A stretch of 64,000 nt of DNA from Polyangium jinanense. Its GTDB lineage: Bacteria > Myxococcota > Polyangia > Polyangiales > Polyangiaceae. Under the pieces are notes generated by a model, which saw nothing but the letters and a program-made list of their open reading frames with translations, searched no databases and was not told where the DNA came from. The stretch spans positions 68,457 through 132,456 of the forward strand of contig NZ_JAGTJJ010000032.1 in NCBI RefSeq assembly GCF_028435365.1, written 5' to 3'. Below are positions 63,656 to 64,000 of the stretch, piece after piece. Position 1 is the first letter of the stretch. Each line of letters starts with the position of its first letter. The position numbers and the translations under genes were made by a program.

Positions 63656-63973
63656 TCAAAAGCACTTGCAACTGTAAGAGCTGATCGTGTTGTCCCACCC
63701 GTCTGGGAGCCTCGCCGTATTGCCTGAGAAGGTCCGCCCCGCGCCCCCAAACTCGACGTTCTGGAACACCTCCACGTAGCACGTGGGAGCGAGCGTCAAA
63801 GAGGAGATCCGGTCGTTCCACTCGCTCGCGATCCAATGATTGTCCCCTATTCCCGCGCTCACCGACGCGCCCTCGTAATTGACGTCCTCGTAAAACGTGA
63901 CACACGCGTCGGCGCGGGAAGAGGCCGAGACCACGCCCAGCGCGAACAGTCCCACCCATAGCTTTCCGATCAT
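63656..63973 (-). CDS. Secreted beta/gamma-crystallin protein 3
   Basis: A 105-residue paralogue with the same signal (MIGKLWVGLFALGVVSASSRADA). The motifs are CVTFYEDVNYEGASVSAG...WNDRISSLTL and VEVFQNVEFGGAGRTFSG...WDNTISSYSC. Both calcium signatures (NDRISS, DNTISS) fit the (N/D)(N/D)xx(S/T)S rule, so this copy should bind two calcium ions, unlike copies 1 and 2. The array may continue beyond the right edge, since the shared upstream block is present at 63974-64000. Confidence 0.85.
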   Translation of the reverse strand: MIGKLWVGLFALGVVSASSRADACVTFYEDVNYEGASVSAGIGDNHWIASEWNDRISSLTLAPTCYVEVFQNVEFGGAGRTFSGNTARLPDGWDNTISSYSCKCF

Positions 63974-64000
63974 GCTGCACCTCCCCGGCGGAGCGCTCCA

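Larger units (their letters stand above)
62345..64000. repeat. Tandem duplication array of crystallin gene plus MFS 3' remnant
   Basis: Units of about 570-730 bp each hold a crystallin gene, the conserved upstream block (CTCCCCGGCGGAGCGCTCCA) and a 3' block CCCCGAAAACGCGTCAA. Blocks with the MFS tail (codons for ASNELAQAGEGDPTAR) recur before genes 2 and 3 (63010-63068 and 63578-63640). The units arose by duplication after the MFS gene was broken. Confidence 0.8.

Overview
The DNA is very GC-rich (roughly 70% by eye) with strong third-position G/C bias. It carries several large Ser/Thr kinases, many lipoproteins with Gly-rich linkers, a MYXO-CTERM-like tail, beta/gamma-crystallin genes and frequent GTG/TTG starts. 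Together these point to a myxobacterium, probably a Polyangium/Sorangium-type member of the Polyangiaceae. That assignment is inference. I saw no rRNA, tRNA, CRISPR array, prophage or intact transposase.

Layout. (1) 1-2.3 kb: a GH1 glycosidase running off the left edge, an SDR and an FKBP isomerase. (2) 2.5-17.5 kb: signalling and envelope genes. Two giant kinases lie on the minus strand; a 43-bp palindromic tandem repeat separates them from a six-gene plus-strand operon (small protein, lipoprotein, large secreted protein, membrane kinase, TPR/PEGA-like protein, Cys-rich lipoprotein). (3) 17.9-24.3 kb, minus strand: an AraC regulator, a DUF3943 barrel, and a compact surface-glycan-type set (glycosyltransferase, NodB deacetylase, two methyltransferases). 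(4) 24.4-38 kb: an M20 peptidase, a DJ-1 protein, an EthD protein, two Gly-rich lipoproteins, a zinc metallopeptidase, an alpha/beta hydrolase, an HCCA-isomerase-like protein, a rhomboid-TPR fusion, a beta-propeller, a short transpeptidase and GTP cyclohydrolase II. (5) 38.3-44.2 kb: a 1972-residue kinase-like/ATPase/GAF/PAS/histidine kinase. (6) 44.3-56.4 kb: a catabolic island. (7) 56.5-60.5 kb: a lipoprotein and a molybdenum hydroxylase with its 2Fe-2S and cytochrome partners. (8) 60.5-64 kb: a scarred region of truncated genes and a tandem array of three beta/gamma-crystallin genes.

Most interesting system. Region 47.5-56.4 kb encodes inositol oxygenase, glucuronate isomerase, a fructuronate-reductase-type SDR, a LarA-family nickel-pincer racemase/epimerase homologue, a gluconokinase-like FGGY kinase and a complete sugar-type ABC importer. 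The simplest reading is myo-inositol -> D-glucuronate -> D-fructuronate -> D-mannonate -> (C2 epimerisation) D-gluconate -> 6-phosphogluconate. No mannonate dehydratase or KDG kinase is present in the window. The LarA homologue would thus replace the usual dehydratase branch. Individual families are recognised from motifs; the joined pathway is inference.

Second theme. Seven copies (five full, two half) of a composite palindromic intergenic repeat lie at 3' gene ends. Each full copy is two head-to-head half-units with several hairpins around a semi-conserved spacer. Stem bases covary between copies, so the palindromes appear to be maintained.
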